From: Brugia malayi
Lineage: Eukaryota > Nematoda > Chromadorea > Rhabditida > Onchocercidae
Reading direction: 5' to 3'
NCBI RefSeq assembly: GCF_000002995.4
Contig: NW_025062478.1
Coordinates: forward strand, 13,078,001 to 13,142,000
Length of the DNA stretch: 64,000 nucleotides
The position numbers and the translations under genes are program-made. Position 1 is the stretch's first letter; every line of letters starts with the position of its first letter. The notes below the pieces were generated by a model, which did no database searches, was not told where the DNA came from, and saw only the letters and a list, made by a program, of their open reading frames with translations. Of the stretch, positions 49,409-62,900 are shown one piece after another.

Positions 49409-49844
49409 ACATTGATAATAGCTATAATTTTAATTAACATTTCATTTTACTTTTTTTTTTTTTTTTAAAAAAAAAGAGATCTAAGTTTATAACAGAAAAG
49501 AAAAAATTTTTCTGATTGAAAAATGTTTTAATTCTTTCAATTATTATTTAATTGCTAAAAATGCTAAAATTTTCTATATGAAATGTGTTTTTAAAGAAAT
49601 AATTTTTTTTTTTTTTTTTAAATAATTAAATGCAATTAAAAAGTTGAATAATGGTAAAATATAAAATTGAAATGAGATTTATACAATTAGCTTTTAAAGA
49701 GAAAACGAGTAGCGAAGAAGAAAGACAGGGAGAGAGAGAGGGAGAGAGAGAGAGAGAGAGAAAAGTTGATTATGAAACATTAAATGGAAATAGAAAAGTT
49801 TTGCTAACCGTTTAATTTTATAAAAATGATTGCGAATGATGGAA

Positions 49845-49925
49845 GATGACGATGATGATGATGACGATGATGATGATGATGCTATATGATGGGCGGTAAT
49901 GGCAATGATGGCGGTGATGACAGTA
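49845..49925. repeat. (GATGAC)n/(GAT)n microsatellite
   Basis: GATGACGATGATGATGATGA and further GAT units, passing into GGCGGTAATGGCAATGATGG. Confidence 0.9.
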
Positions 49926-51835
49926 ATTAGATGAGGAAAAGAAAAGATGAAAATGTGACATTTTTTTTTTTTTTCAAATTTATCAAAATTTTAATAAGAT
50001 TAAGATCTTTGCTCTCTTTTTTTTTTTTTTTTTTTGAATTATTTTGTTTTTGTTTTTATTTGTCTTTGAATTTTATACATTGTATAAAATGAAAAAAAAA
50101 TTCTGATTTCAATAATTTTTATTCAAATTAATAAATATGGAATAACTTTTTTTTTTTTATTTTATTCCTTCCTTTTTTTCTTCAAAAATCAAATTTGAAA
50201 AAAAAAAAACATCAAAATTTTTAAATTTAAAAAAAAAAAATGATTATAACAGAGTTTTTGCTTCTCATTCTCGCTTCAATCACTAATCATTACTTTTACT
50301 TTCCATTTCTCTTTTTTTTTCAGAAAATTAAAAAAAAAAAAGAACAAAACAAAAGAGTTTTCCATGAAGATAGAAATAAAGAGAGAAAGAGAGAGGGAGA
50401 GAGAGGGAGAGAGAGAGGGAGAAGAAGACTAAAGAGAAAAATAAGGAAAAACAAAGTTTTCTCTTAAACGAGAAAACGAAAAGAGAAGAAAAAAAAATTG
50501 TTTTTTTTAAAGAAAAAATAAACAAATTAATCATTGTGATATAAAGTGCAGTATAAAATTTGTTAAGAGAAACGGATTCGATAATTGATTTGTGCAAAAT
50601 ATAAATGAAAAAATTTTTTTAAAAAAAGAAAAATTAGAAATAAATTATATTTAAGTTATTCAGTCGATAGACAAATGAGATAATTTAACAATTTGAATAA
50701 CTAATTTCAACGAAACTAAGTTTTTTTTTTTTTTTTTTTCTCCTAATAAATAATAAAAATTTATTAATAAATTTTCCTTTTTCATTAATTTAGAATGAAT
50801 TATTCGTTTTACTCATTAATGAGTGAGAAATTGTACTAATCAATAAAAGTAGTAATAGAATAATATAATAAAAGAAAAAGCAATAAATAATGCTACGACA
50901 AAATAAAAGAAAAAAATGCAAATAAATAATTAATATTCATCGTATAGTAAACAAATAAACAAAACGAACAATAACAACAACAAAAAGGGAAAAAAAATAG
51001 CATGCAACAAATGATAAAATTGTCATATAGCAAATAATAGTATATAAACAATGAGGAAATAAAATAAACAATAAAAAGGCGAAAAAAAAAAAAAAATAAA
51101 CAATGAGAAGAAAACAAAGCAAGTAACACGAAAATAAAAAATAAACATATAACAAAAATAAACAAATAAATGTACGCCGAAATGGTAATTTAATTGAATG
51201 TTACATAATTCTTTTAAACAATGAAATATTTTGAATATTAGCATAAATCTAATTTAAAAAATAATTAAAAGAAAAAAATTTTTTTTTGTTATTATTTAAT
51301 ACAATTTGTGAAATATGAAATTTACAAACATATTTAATAGTTTATTAAACATAAAATAATTCTTAAAATAGTAATTAGCAATGATAATAATTATTTTTCT
51401 CGTTTTGATATACCAGAATATACCAGAATGAAATGTTCAAAAATATCACACTTCATTTCCCTCTCTTTCTCTTCCCCTTTCTCTCTCTCTCTTCCCCTCT
51501 CTCTCTTTCTCTCTCTCTCTCTTGTCTTCTTTTTATATACTAAAAGAAATAGAAATAAATAATCAAATGATGTTAGCAATGGTTTGCTTATTTCATCATT
51601 ATTAAATTGCAATAAAAAGGAAATTTCATTCATTATAAATACATATATAATTATTATCGAACATTATTATTCTTTTCTCTTTTTCTTTCCCTCTCTCTCT
51701 CTCTCTCTCTCTTTCATTCATTTCATCATTTTCATTTTATTTTATTTTATTTCATTTCATTTCATTTCGTTAATTCATTCATTTTTTCTATTAAATCATT
51801 TATTTTATGCACTCATTCCATTAACCTTTTTATTG

Positions 51836-51938
51836 TTGTCGATAACAATAACATCAACAATAACAATAACAACAACAATAACATCAACAACAACAATAAC
51901 AATAACAACAACAACAACGACCAATAATAATAATAAAA
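51836..51938. repeat. (AACAAT)n degenerate microsatellite
   Basis: AACAATAACATCAACAATAA-type units ending in AATAATAAT. The plus-strand Thr/Ile-rich frame over it is a by-product. Confidence 0.9.
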
Positions 51939-54266
51939 TTTTTACCTATTGATTGATATTTTAATTATTAAATTTCATTTCCAACGCTTTTTCTTTTTTC
52001 AAAAAATAATCTAAAATTATTATTTAAAATTTGATCAATTCTTTATTGTAAATACATTCATACATATTTAATGAAAATGTTGAAAAAAAATTGTAAATTT
52101 TATAAATTCAATAATTAGTTCTTCTTCAAAAAAAAAAGAAAAAAAAAAGAAAAAATTTTGTTTTGAAAGAAAGTTTGAATTTTTGTCTTATTTTCAATTC
52201 AAATTTGTTAAAATTAACTAAATTTAAACAAATTTATTGATTGATAAATAACTGAACAAAAAGAAAAAGACGAATAAATTTATGAAACATAAAACTGTTT
52301 TTATAAGATAAAATTACTTGTTTATAATTCAAAGAAAGGGAAAGGAAGAAGAAGGAGAGAGAGAGAGAGAGAGAGAAAGAGAAAACGAATTCCAAATCTG
52401 TGTTTTTCGTTTTTTTTCCTTTACACTCTCTGTTTGAATTTAAACAAAAGCAAAAATAAAACAGAAAAAATAAAAAAAAAAAAAAGAAAAGGAAAGAAAA
52501 GATAAACATTTGTAATGATTAATTGATTATATTAATTTCAAAATAAAATCAATTCTTCATTTCATATATTTAATATAATTTGTAATAAACATATGTATTA
52601 CTATTATGATACGGTATCCAATGATAAACAATGATTTGAAAATTTTTAAAAATGAAACACTAATGAAAAAAGAAATTTGAAATGAAACAAATGAAATGAT
52701 AAATGATGAATGATAATGTATCAGCTGATAGATAATGATAAATGAATTTAATAAATTACACAAACGGATAAATTCATTTCGATACGAATGATTTTGTAAA
52801 ATATAATTTATGAAATTTTATAATAGCTAATGCTTTTTACCCAAACATTTTACAAACATATATTTTACATATGCTAAATGATTAATTAATTAAATTTAAT
52901 TCTAATCGAAATTAATTCCATTAAAAAATTAATTAGTGATAATTTTTACACACTAAAATATAAATAAATGGATAAAATATTTTTATTGCTTTCTAATAAA
53001 CATAAAAAATTTTTTATTCTTATTGCACTTTATAATATTTATTTCTTTTATTTACATTTATATCACACATTTCATAAAATTTAATCAATTATAAATTTTT
53101 TATTATTATTAATTATAAATCATTAAATTTTTGAAAAAAAAATTTTAATTATTATTTAGAAAATTTATTTAAATAATTTTATTAATAATTATTATTTTCC
53201 CACAATTAGTTTTTTTTTTGTTGTTAAAGTAAAATATTAATTTAATATAATTTTTTTTTTTTTTTTGTTCTTTATTCTCTTATTTCTCGTTTTTTCTTTT
53301 TTAACAACTAGCAGGTTTTAAAATCTTTTTCAAAATTTTCAATCAACACAGCAACATTTCCGATTAGAAAAGAATGAAAGGAATAGAATAAACACAACAA
53401 ACATCAAAATACACATACACATATAAAATTATTAGATGCATAATAAATAATTCGATAGTTTGAGATTTGAGTGAAATGAGAGTGAAATTTCAGCGAACAA
53501 GTTTCTGGTTGACTTTACCTGGACAGGTTACCTCTGTTATTTTACTATCACTCATCATAAGAGTATATAACAAGTTTGATGCAATATGTATGTATGTATA
53601 TTAAAAGTATGAAAATCCATTCATAAATATATGTAATTAAATAATTGTAAAATAAAATGAAAAAATACAGTGAAAATTTTAATTTTAAAATATTATTAAA
53701 TGTAATTTTGTTTTAATTTGTTAATTGATATTATTAATATTCGTTTTTTCTTTCTTTTCCTTTTTTTTTTTTTCTTTTTGTACATTAATAGATAATTTTA
53801 ATTTTATTTATAAATTGTATGCATTTCTGTTTTTGTTGAATAAAATTTTTATTTGTAATTTAATTCAAATTTTTAAATTGTAATTTTTTGTATGAATATA
53901 ATTATAATATTGTTAATAATATTCAAAAATTGTATCAATTAGATAAACTCTCAATTCTGCTCATTTTCAACTATTACTCTTTCTAGCTTATTATTTTTAA
54001 AAATAAATTTTATTTTCATGATGATTTCCTAATAAAATGGTTACTCAAAATAGTTTTTTTACGTAAAAAACGTAAAAACGTAAAAAAGATTTTAGGTTAT
54101 TGAATTGATAGCTTTGTTATTACGGCATGTTACTGTTATATAATTTCTATTATCAAATGAAATTATACTTAAAACAGGATTATATATTAATAGATAGAAA
54201 TTACAATAATTGTGACTATATATATATATATTTATTTATAGTACTATAATTAACTAAATTCATTCA

Positions 54267-54415
54267 CTATCAGTAATAATGATTATGTTAACAAATATTA
54301 CTATCAATAATAACGATTATGTTGAAATATATCACTATCAGCAATAATCATTGTATTAAGAAATATCATTATCAGTAATAATGATTACGTTAAAAAATAT
54401 CACTATCTATGATAA
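54267..54415. repeat. Minisatellite, unit 34 bases, 4.4 copies
   Basis: Copies start at 54267, 54301, 54335, 54369 and 54403 (partial). Each begins CTATCA(G/A)(T/C)AATAA and ends AA(A/T)ATATCA-like, with about 15-25% divergence between copies by eye. Confidence 0.88.
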
Positions 54416-54518
54416 AGCATATTATATAAATAATTTAAAATGATAAATATTAAAAAAGAAAAAGTGTAAAAGAATTAACTGAAATATTCCAAAAAGGAAT
54501 GATTAAGATTAATAGATT

Positions 54519-54627
54519 TGATGATGATAATGATGATGATAGTGATGATAATGATGATGATGATGATAGTGATGATAATGATGATGATAATGATGATGAT
54601 AGTGATGATAATGATGATGATAATGCT
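54519..54627. repeat. (GAT)n higher-order microsatellite
   Basis: GATGATGATAATGATGATGA and AGTGATGATAATGATGATGA units alternate. On the plus strand it reads as an Asp/Asn/Ser tract. Confidence 0.9.
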
Positions 54628-55019
54628 CGACTGGTAAGTTAAATAATAAAAGACATCATCAATTCGATTCGATTCAATCTAATCTGATCCGAATTTAATT
54701 TCATCTAACAGTTGTTAAGTTAATAAATTGATGAAAGAAGAGAATGAAAAAAAAAAAAAAAAGAAAGAAAGAAGAAAAGAAAACGTTTAGTATGAATTAG
54801 TAAAAAATTTTAATTTTAATACATTTTAGCAAAAAATTTTTTTCAGTCTTTTCAAATATTTCCCCGCCATATTTTCAACTTTCATTTATCAAAATGATAA
54901 ATTTATTCTTTGTTTCACGAAAAGAGTACCAAAAAAAAAAAAGAAAGAAAGAGCAACGATTGATAAAATAGATTGTTAAAAGATTGTCAAATTTGATAGG
55001 CAAAAATGTATGCGAGCAA

Positions 55020-55090
55020 AATGATGATAATGATAATGATAATAATGATGATGGTGATAATGATAATAATGATGATAGCGGTGATAAGTA
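55020..55090. repeat. (GATAAT)n microsatellite
   Basis: GATGATAATGATAATGATAA and variants with GGT and AGC interruptions. Confidence 0.9.
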
Positions 55091-55259
55091 ACATTTAATC
55101 AATTCGATTATTATTGATATATGTTCATCGGAACTATTAGTTTGTAATTTTATTAACATTGTTAAACTTATTTATTTTGTTAATTTAATGACTTTTAAAA
55201 GAGAAATAATTTCTCATTTTGATATATAAAAGATTTTTAATTTTATTATATATATGTAT

Positions 55260-55394
55260 GTAGAGAGAGAAAGAGGGAGAGAGAAAGAGAAGGGGAGAGA
55301 AGGAGGGAGAGAGAAAGAGAAAGAGAGAGAGGGAAGGAGAGAGAAAGAGAAAGAGAGAGAGGGAAGGAGAGAGAAAGAGAAAGAGAGAGAGAAA
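55260..55394. repeat. GA-rich minisatellite, unit 30 bases
   Basis: Two exact 30-base copies (55321-55350, 55351-55380) with partial copies on each side. Every unit contains GGGAAGGAGAGAGAAAGAGA. Confidence 0.9.
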
Positions 55395-56365
55395 ATGGAT
55401 AAATTTGATAATTTTATTAAATTCAATTACTCATTTAATATTTGATTTGTTTCATCGTTAACACATTTAAAAATATTTTTAATTATCTTATTTCATTTAT
55501 ATTTACTGATACATCTATACTAGAAATATTCATTAGTATTAATTAAACCGATTATTTCATTATTTCATGATAATATAGATCTATAATAAAAATTATCAGT
55601 GTTTTTTTATCTTATTATCAAATAATTGTTGTCAATTATCTTATTATCAAATAATTGTTATCATTTATCTTATTATCAAGTAGTAATATGCAAAAAACGA
55701 TATATGATAGAATGTAATAATTTAGTTTTAAATTGTAATTACATTTGAACAGAAAAAGAAAACAATGATAATTGACAACTGATAAAAAAGATTGCAAATT
55801 TTTCAAAAGAAAATAGTAAAATATTTTTTTTCCTATTAACATTAATTAATAAATATTTGTCAATTATTATAATTAAAACTAAAAAACTATTAATGCAACA
55901 ATTATATAAGTGTAAAAGTTTTTTTTTTTTTTTCAAATAATATTTGCAAATTATTAATATTTAACATATTTTTTAAAAAAAGAAAAGAGAAATGAAGAAA
56001 TTTTCATTTCATTTCATTTTTTTTATAAATAATTTTAAGCAATCGGTGCGTAAAAAAAGAAAAAGCGCAAACATTCAGTTGCAAACTTTTTTAAATAAAA
56101 TAAGTAAACTTTTAAATTAAGCAAATAAAATTTTATTAAATTTTAAATTTAATTAAAAATAAACAGAAATATTAAAAATAAATAATTAAAATTAAATTAA
56201 AATATTAAATAGCTGGATGATGATAAAGATAATATTTATCAATAAATAAATATATGTAAAACTCGTCTATAGAATCAAAAGTACCATGACAACCAATATA
56301 AGTCCATTTAATTAGTTAGATAAGTTAGAAAGAAATATATACCAAATTTTTTTAATTAATTCTTG

Positions 56366-56407
56366 AACTTTCTCTCTCTCTCTCTCCTTCTCCCCCTCTC
56401 TCTCTCA
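56366..56407. repeat. (CT)n microsatellite
   Basis: CTCTCTCTC with CCTTCTCCCC interruption. Confidence 0.85.
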
Positions 56408-57333
56408 CTTTTTTACGAAATAAAAAATTGTATTAGTAAGTTAAAAAATTAAAATCAAAATTGATTGAATCAAACTTGTTTTTATCAAATTATTTTTAAT
56501 AATATTTTTGCAATTTTCAATGTTAAATAAAATTTTTGTTCAAATTTAATAAAACTGGAAGAATATGTTTTTTTTTTTTTTTTAATTATGTATAATTATT
56601 ATAAAAAAAAATTTTTTTTTCACTTAAAACCATTTACATTTTTTCTTTAAGAAAGAAAAAAAAAGACGAAAAGAAAATGATTAAATTAAAATTTTTTATT
56701 ATAAATTCATTATAGAATGTTTTTTGCCCTAATTAAAATTAAATAATTAGGAACAAAGATCAAATAAATGATCTAAGATCATTGCATTATTATTAGAATT
56801 ATTATATAATTGCATTAAAAGCAATAATATAAATCTGAAAATCTCATTTATTAGCTATAATTAATTAACTAATCCTTCATAATTTATAAAAATTTTATCA
56901 ATTTTATGTTTGTGAATTAATTAAATTATAAATTTGCATATAATCCAAATAACTAATCAATCAAAATTCGTTATTGCATTACAACTTTTACATTTACAAA
57001 TTTTACAAACCATAAAGTTTTAAAGTGGTAAAATTATTTATTTCCACTATTCAACTTAATTATAATAAACAATATATTACACAAACGATTAATGCAAATA
57101 TTTTTTAAAATAACAAGAAAAAATTATCATTTAAACTACAAATTCAGTAATTTCTTAAATACTTTGAGAATAGTTTGAGAGTGAAAAAAAATTAAATAAT
57201 TTGTTAAAATGTGAGAGAAAAAAAAAGAATGAAATTTATATGCTATATGCTACATTATTTTTTTCATCATTCTTCTCATCAACTATTTTTTATGATAAAA
57301 ATTGAATAATTTTTATCATTGAGAAGATGAATG

Positions 57334-57603
57334 ATTAAAAGTGATAAGTTAAAATAAATTATTAAAAGTGATAAGTTAAAATAAATTATTAAAAGTGATA
57401 AGTTAAAATAAATTATTAAAAGTGATAAGTTAAAATAAATTATTAAAAGTGATAAGTTAAAATAAATTATTAAAAGTGATAAGTTAAAATAAATTATTAA
57501 AAGTGATAAGTTAAAATAAATTATTAAAAGTGATAAGTTAAAATAAATTATTAAAAGTGATAAGTTAAAATAAATTATTAAAAGTGATAAGTTAAAATAA
57601 ATT
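57334..57603. repeat. Perfect minisatellite: 10 copies of a 27-base unit
   Basis: The unit begins ATTAAAAGTGATAAGTTAAA and ends ATAAATT. Ten head-to-tail copies fill 270 bases without a visible substitution. Complete homogeneity indicates recent expansion or ongoing homogenisation. Confidence 0.95.
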
Positions 57604-57710
57604 TAATGATTTAGAGTTATTTTGGTCAATAACCTCATTTTGAAGGTTGATAATTTATTGAAATGGACAAAATAAGCAAATATAGAATGGATGAATATGT
57701 TTGATAAATG

Positions 57711-57836
57711 GACACACACACATACACACATACACACACACACACACACACATACACACATACACACACATACACATACACACAAATACACATACACACC
57801 TGCACATACAGACAGACACAGACACACACACATACA
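57711..57836. repeat. (CA)n/(CATA)n microsatellite
   Basis: CA dinucleotides with regular CATACACA interruptions, ending in CAGACAGACACAGACACA variants. Confidence 0.95.
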
Positions 57837-59066
57837 GGTGTATATAAGGTTATGAGTAGGAAATAATTGCATTATTGTTGACTGATTATTATTGTTGTTA
57901 TTATAATTGAGGCGTTATGTATGCATCATTTCATCAGATCTCTCTATATATACATAAATACATTTATATATATATTTCATTCATTTCATTTTAAATGTAT
58001 TCAAATTATTAAATTCAAATATTATCAGTAGAAATAAGAATTAATAAAATTTGCTAAGAAAAAAATTAAAAAAAAAGTTGAGAATAAAAATTTTATAATA
58101 AAGTTTTATAAATAATATTGCTTAATTTGAAAAGTTAAAAAGGAAAAAGGGAAAAAAAAAGAAATGATGTTAATTTGTTTAAAAAAGAATATTTTTATGC
58201 ATTAGATAGATGCATGATGGAATGATGACTGTTTTTTTTTATTTTATTTTATTTTTTAAATAGAGAGAAAAGAACTAAAAATATATGAAAGAAATAATAA
58301 TAATATGATTTTATTTTACTAAAATTTAAAATATATATGCATAATATATAAAATAAATATAAAAAAAAAGAAAAAATTAGTTTAACTGAGAAATAATATT
58401 ATCTAATTTATTAAAAGAAAAATTAAATGCGCAAATTTGCAGGTAAAGAAAAAAGGATATTATTGAGTGAGAATTTATTTCCTAAATTATTTTTATGCAA
58501 TAGTCTAATTGCTTTTGAACTTAAATTTGTTTTTAATGATAAAATCTATTTTGTAATAAATAATCATTCGACTAATATCAAATTAATAATAAGCTCAATT
58601 GACGATAAATTAATATTATGATATAGAATTCCGTCCATCCTAATTAATAAATAACTAATTAAGTGAAAAAAATGATGGCGAAAATTCCCCTAATTTTCTC
58701 TTGAAATTTGATATATACAAAGAGACACAAATAGTTAAAAATTAATTATAAGTAATTGTACATTAGCAATATTTATCGATTAAATTGCAAATAATACTAC
58801 TAATATTGACTTAGTATTGCTCAGCATCAAATATAATCAGCCATTTGTTAAAATATGATAGAACTGATTTTTTCTTCATGAAAAAGGATGAAAAAAATTC
58901 TACCAATACAGATATAAGTTAGCTGAGAAACTATGATACTTCACAAATTATCAAAAATGATGCAAAATTGATTGAATTAATGAGTGACAAAAATTTGAAA
59001 CTACAGATTATTTACTTAACATTTGTCATTGCTGAACATTATGGTGCAACTTCAAATTCTAAAATC
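57837..59066. other. Downstream of PAF1: no gene seen
   Basis: From about 58640 the sequence is less repetitive, consistent with approach to the PAF1 transcription unit. A 64-codon plus-strand frame (58427-58621) has no recognisable similarity. Confidence 0.5.
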
Positions 59067-59072
59067 TTTATT
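59067..59072 (-). terminator. Candidate PAF1 poly(A) signal (AATAAA)
   Basis: The first AATAAA I find on the minus strand after the PAF1 stop, about 520 bases downstream. The stretch between stop and signal is less repetitive than the desert, consistent with a 3' UTR. Position is only suggestive. Confidence 0.35.
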
Positions 59073-59591
59073 GACAAAGTTCGACCAATCAAAAACTGGA
59101 ATTTCGAAATTTCCACAAATCTAAGACATCTTTAGAATAATCAAACCTCTCAAATATATTTAAATTCAAAGAATTTGTAACTCAAAGCATTCATAAGGAA
59201 ATGAATACAAAACAAAATTTGATATTTCAAAATACGCGCAGAAAACATTTTTGATATGATTTCTCTTAAGTCATCACAATAACTGCTTAAAATTTCAATT
59301 AAACAAAATTTTAAACTCATCTATTAATATTAAATTGAAAATAAAATTTTCTAAAATTTATCACTAAAAAAATTTTTTTTTTTTTTTGCAGCTATTCTAT
59401 ATTATAAACAATTTCCAAATTTGGACGAAAAAACCTGCATTCAAACAAGGCGCAATGGAAGAAAAAAAGTGTAATCTCTGATTTCTTACTTTGGGCCACT
59501 ACCAATCCTCAAACAATCCAAACAAATTCAACAACAAAAGATGAAAATTAATATGGCGCAAATATAACATAAACATCCACTAACAATAAGC

Positions 59592-59950
59592 CTAATCATC
59601 ATCGTCATCATCATCACTAACATTATTATTATTATCATTGTCATCAACGTCATCATCATCATCATTATCATCATTATCGTCATCATCATCGTCGTCATTA
59701 TTATCCCCATCATCATCTCCACTACTCGAATCACTTTTTCCGGAAGCTCTGTCATCATCATCATCATCAGCATCGTTATTGTCGTTATCACCCGTTCCGA
59801 GTATATTGCTATTGTGTACATTGCTGCTACCATCATCATCATCATCATCGTCATCAACATCATTATTTTTATCATCACTTCTCCTACTTTCTGATGCTGA
59901 TTCATCTTCCTTTTCCTCTTCATCACTACTTCTTTTATTAATTTTTAAAT
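59592..59950 (-). CDS. PAF1: PAF1 last exon, Asp-rich C terminus
   Basis: The acceptor is GGATTTTCAG before 59950; the stop TAG is at 59594-59592. It encodes DLKINKRSSDEEEKEDESAS and ESRRSDDKNNDV, then D8, GSSNVHNSNILGTGDND, and repeated D/N blocks ending VSD7. The open frame continues upstream of the acceptor to an ATG at 59972. Because a good acceptor and matching phase exist, I take the exon to start at 59950. Confidence 0.83.
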
Positions 59951-62900
59951 CTGAAAATCCGTCATAATTCATGAAAAATTGTGTAATTATTAGAATTACT
60001 CATTTTAATACAACACATACAGATAAAAATTATATTAATGCTTGACAGATGTGTTAACGATTTGCCATATGAAAGGTATCAATGATATATTTGTTAAATT
60101 AATCCATTTAACTTTCTTAAATTAACCTAGAGAAAAGTAAGTTTGAAAAAAATACTACCTTTTCTTAATTCATCATCTGATTCATTCTCATTCTCATCAT
60201 CATCATTATCACCACCATTAACAACTTTCTTCTCTTCTTCTTCTTCTTCTTCTTCATGACTTCGTTCACTTCCTTCACTTGAACCTTGCTCAGACCCTCA
60301 AAAATAATTTTTGCATAATTTAAAATTTTTAAAAATTAAAACATATAACAAAATTACATCGATATTTCAATAATATAATTGAATTCCACTTTAGTTAATG
60401 ATAATTTTTAAACTATTACATAATTATATCTAAATTATAAGTGTATTAGATGCAAAACATATATCTTGCTATTGAACAGATAAATTGCACGAAAAAAAAA
60501 AAAAAAGAAATTGCCTCAAAAAATAATGAGCACAGATTATTTCGTCAATAAAATCATAATTTCCAATATTTAAAATTCCTATGTTATCATCATATTCTAT
60601 GCATTGATTATAATCTAATTCATAACTAACATATTTTGCATAAACTTTAACTTATAATTTGCATAAACAAACATTAATATATCTTTGTTATATCAATAGC
60701 ATAGATAAAAGAAATAATAATCTGATCTTTTGCTTATCTTTTCATTCAATACTTTTTATCCTTTTACTTTTCTTTCTATCTTTATTATTTTCAATCAAAA
60801 TGTTCCGTACATTATTTATATATTGATAGACAGATAGATAGATTGAGAGATATATTTCAAATTGAATAATAACAATACTTTGGTGAAGTAAGCTTCAAAA
60901 CACAATTAGCAGATGTCACGCATACGGCATGCTACTATGTTTGCTGAATAAATACAATAGACAATCAATGTTAAAAGAGTTAATTCATCAAATCTATGCT
61001 ATCCCTCTCATATTTCAAAATACTATTGCCAAAATTCTCTACTCTTCTCCTATTACAATTCTTCTTCATTCTTAGTTTACTTCTACTAACAATAGAAATA
61101 GAATTGACAAAGATGAAACAAAATAAAAATCTTTTATTTCAATCTTAATTCACATGTAAAAGTGCAAACATTTAATTATTCATAACTAGTTAGTCTATTT
61201 TGGAACATGTGAAGCTCTTCGAGCATGAAAATTTTATAAAATTTAAATATCATAATGCTAAAAATTTGAAATAATTTATGAAATATTTTCTAATTCTCTC
61301 AATTCAATCATTGCCACTTTATTGTTTATTGTGAATGTATTGAAATTATTTTCCATATTTCACAGCATGCATTCTTACTTCGCAGCATGCAATCGTATTT
61401 CAAAATATTTTATTATACTCAGTTTATTGAGGGACAGTGAAGATTTCAACGAGAAATAAATGAATAGTGTGAGCTGTAAAGGAAGTAAATCTTCTTAGTA
61501 AAATAAATAAATATGTCATATCGTATTGCAAATGGTAGTATAGAAATAAGTTCGAAATTTAATAGCAAATAGAGAGAATTGTTTTAGTTACAATATCAAT
61601 TCAAGGAATGCTTTCCTCTAAATATTAAATAATAAACATTCTGAAATTACGAAAAATATTTCAATTTTATTTAATTTAGGAAATGAGAAAATAATATCGT
61701 ATGCCATTCCATATCAAATAACTCTAAAGAAAAAAAAAATCACCAAAATTGAGAATGATCTTACTTCAATCATTTAAAGAATTTATTAAATCTTATATTC
61801 TCATTGTATCTAATATACCTAACTAATAAAATGTTTGATACTATATGCAAATTGACGCTGTAAAATACAACAGATTATACATAGACCAAACTTTTACATT
61901 AGAAATGATTTGTAAATATGGATTATAAAGCATTTCCATGATATTTTACTTTCTCAATCAAAACAATGCAATATTTCGAAGATCAATCATTATAAATTAA
62001 AAGAAAATTTTTTATTTTTATTTAAATTTCCAAATTGCCTTCAATGTGTTATTGCTAATTTATTATGTGCTTATAATAACACCGTATAAGTGGTATACAA
62101 TCACCTAGTTATGCAAATATTTTCTAGTCTTAGTATGCAAAATGTTTACAATAGACTATCTCTCCGGTTTTCGTCCACTCACTAAACACTGGAAGTAATC
62201 AATCAAAAATATATCTAGTAATGCTTAGCAAACGTAAACTAGCCTAACATTACTGGATTGGTAGGTTTAGTTTTCATTTCATATAACAGATATTATACTA
62301 TCATATGTAATATGCAAATATACAAACAATTAAATGCGCTAATGTACGCACTTTACCGACCTTTGCATATATCACTATACACGTACGTAACTTATATAAG
62401 CGCATTAGGAATATAAATCAATAAAACAGTTGTTTTTCGAAATAATATATATATTATAATAATATATAATATAAAAATAATATATTATAATATAATATTA
62501 TAATAATACCAATATATTATAATATAACATATGTAATATAAATATATATAATATATGATAAAAATATATTATATTACAAAAAATATTATAAAAAAAATTT
62601 ATTATGAAATATTATAAAAAATTTATATATATGATATCACAATATAATAATTTACATATAATATAATATCACAATATAATATTTTATAATATATAATATG
62701 TCATCAAGTGATAAAAGACATTTCAGAACGCTAAAAGCATGACTAACTGAACAACTCAAAAAAAAAGACCTAAAGTAACGGAAAATATAAGCGTGATATA
62801 TAATAAAATATAGTTGGACTTATATTCAAACAATATCAACAGATAAATTAATGAGCTAATCTTACTACATATAATGATATAAAGATGATAAGGAGAAGAA

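Noticed and set aside
53490..53560. GACTTTACCTGGACAGGTTA segment with opposed splice-like words
   Set aside because: AGGTAA/AGGTTA words occur on both strands, but no open frame or acceptor-donor pair gives a sensible exon.
58427..58621. 64-codon plus-strand frame MRKFAGKEKRILL
   Set aside because: Size is within chance for the region; no domain, no splice partner and no similarity recognised.
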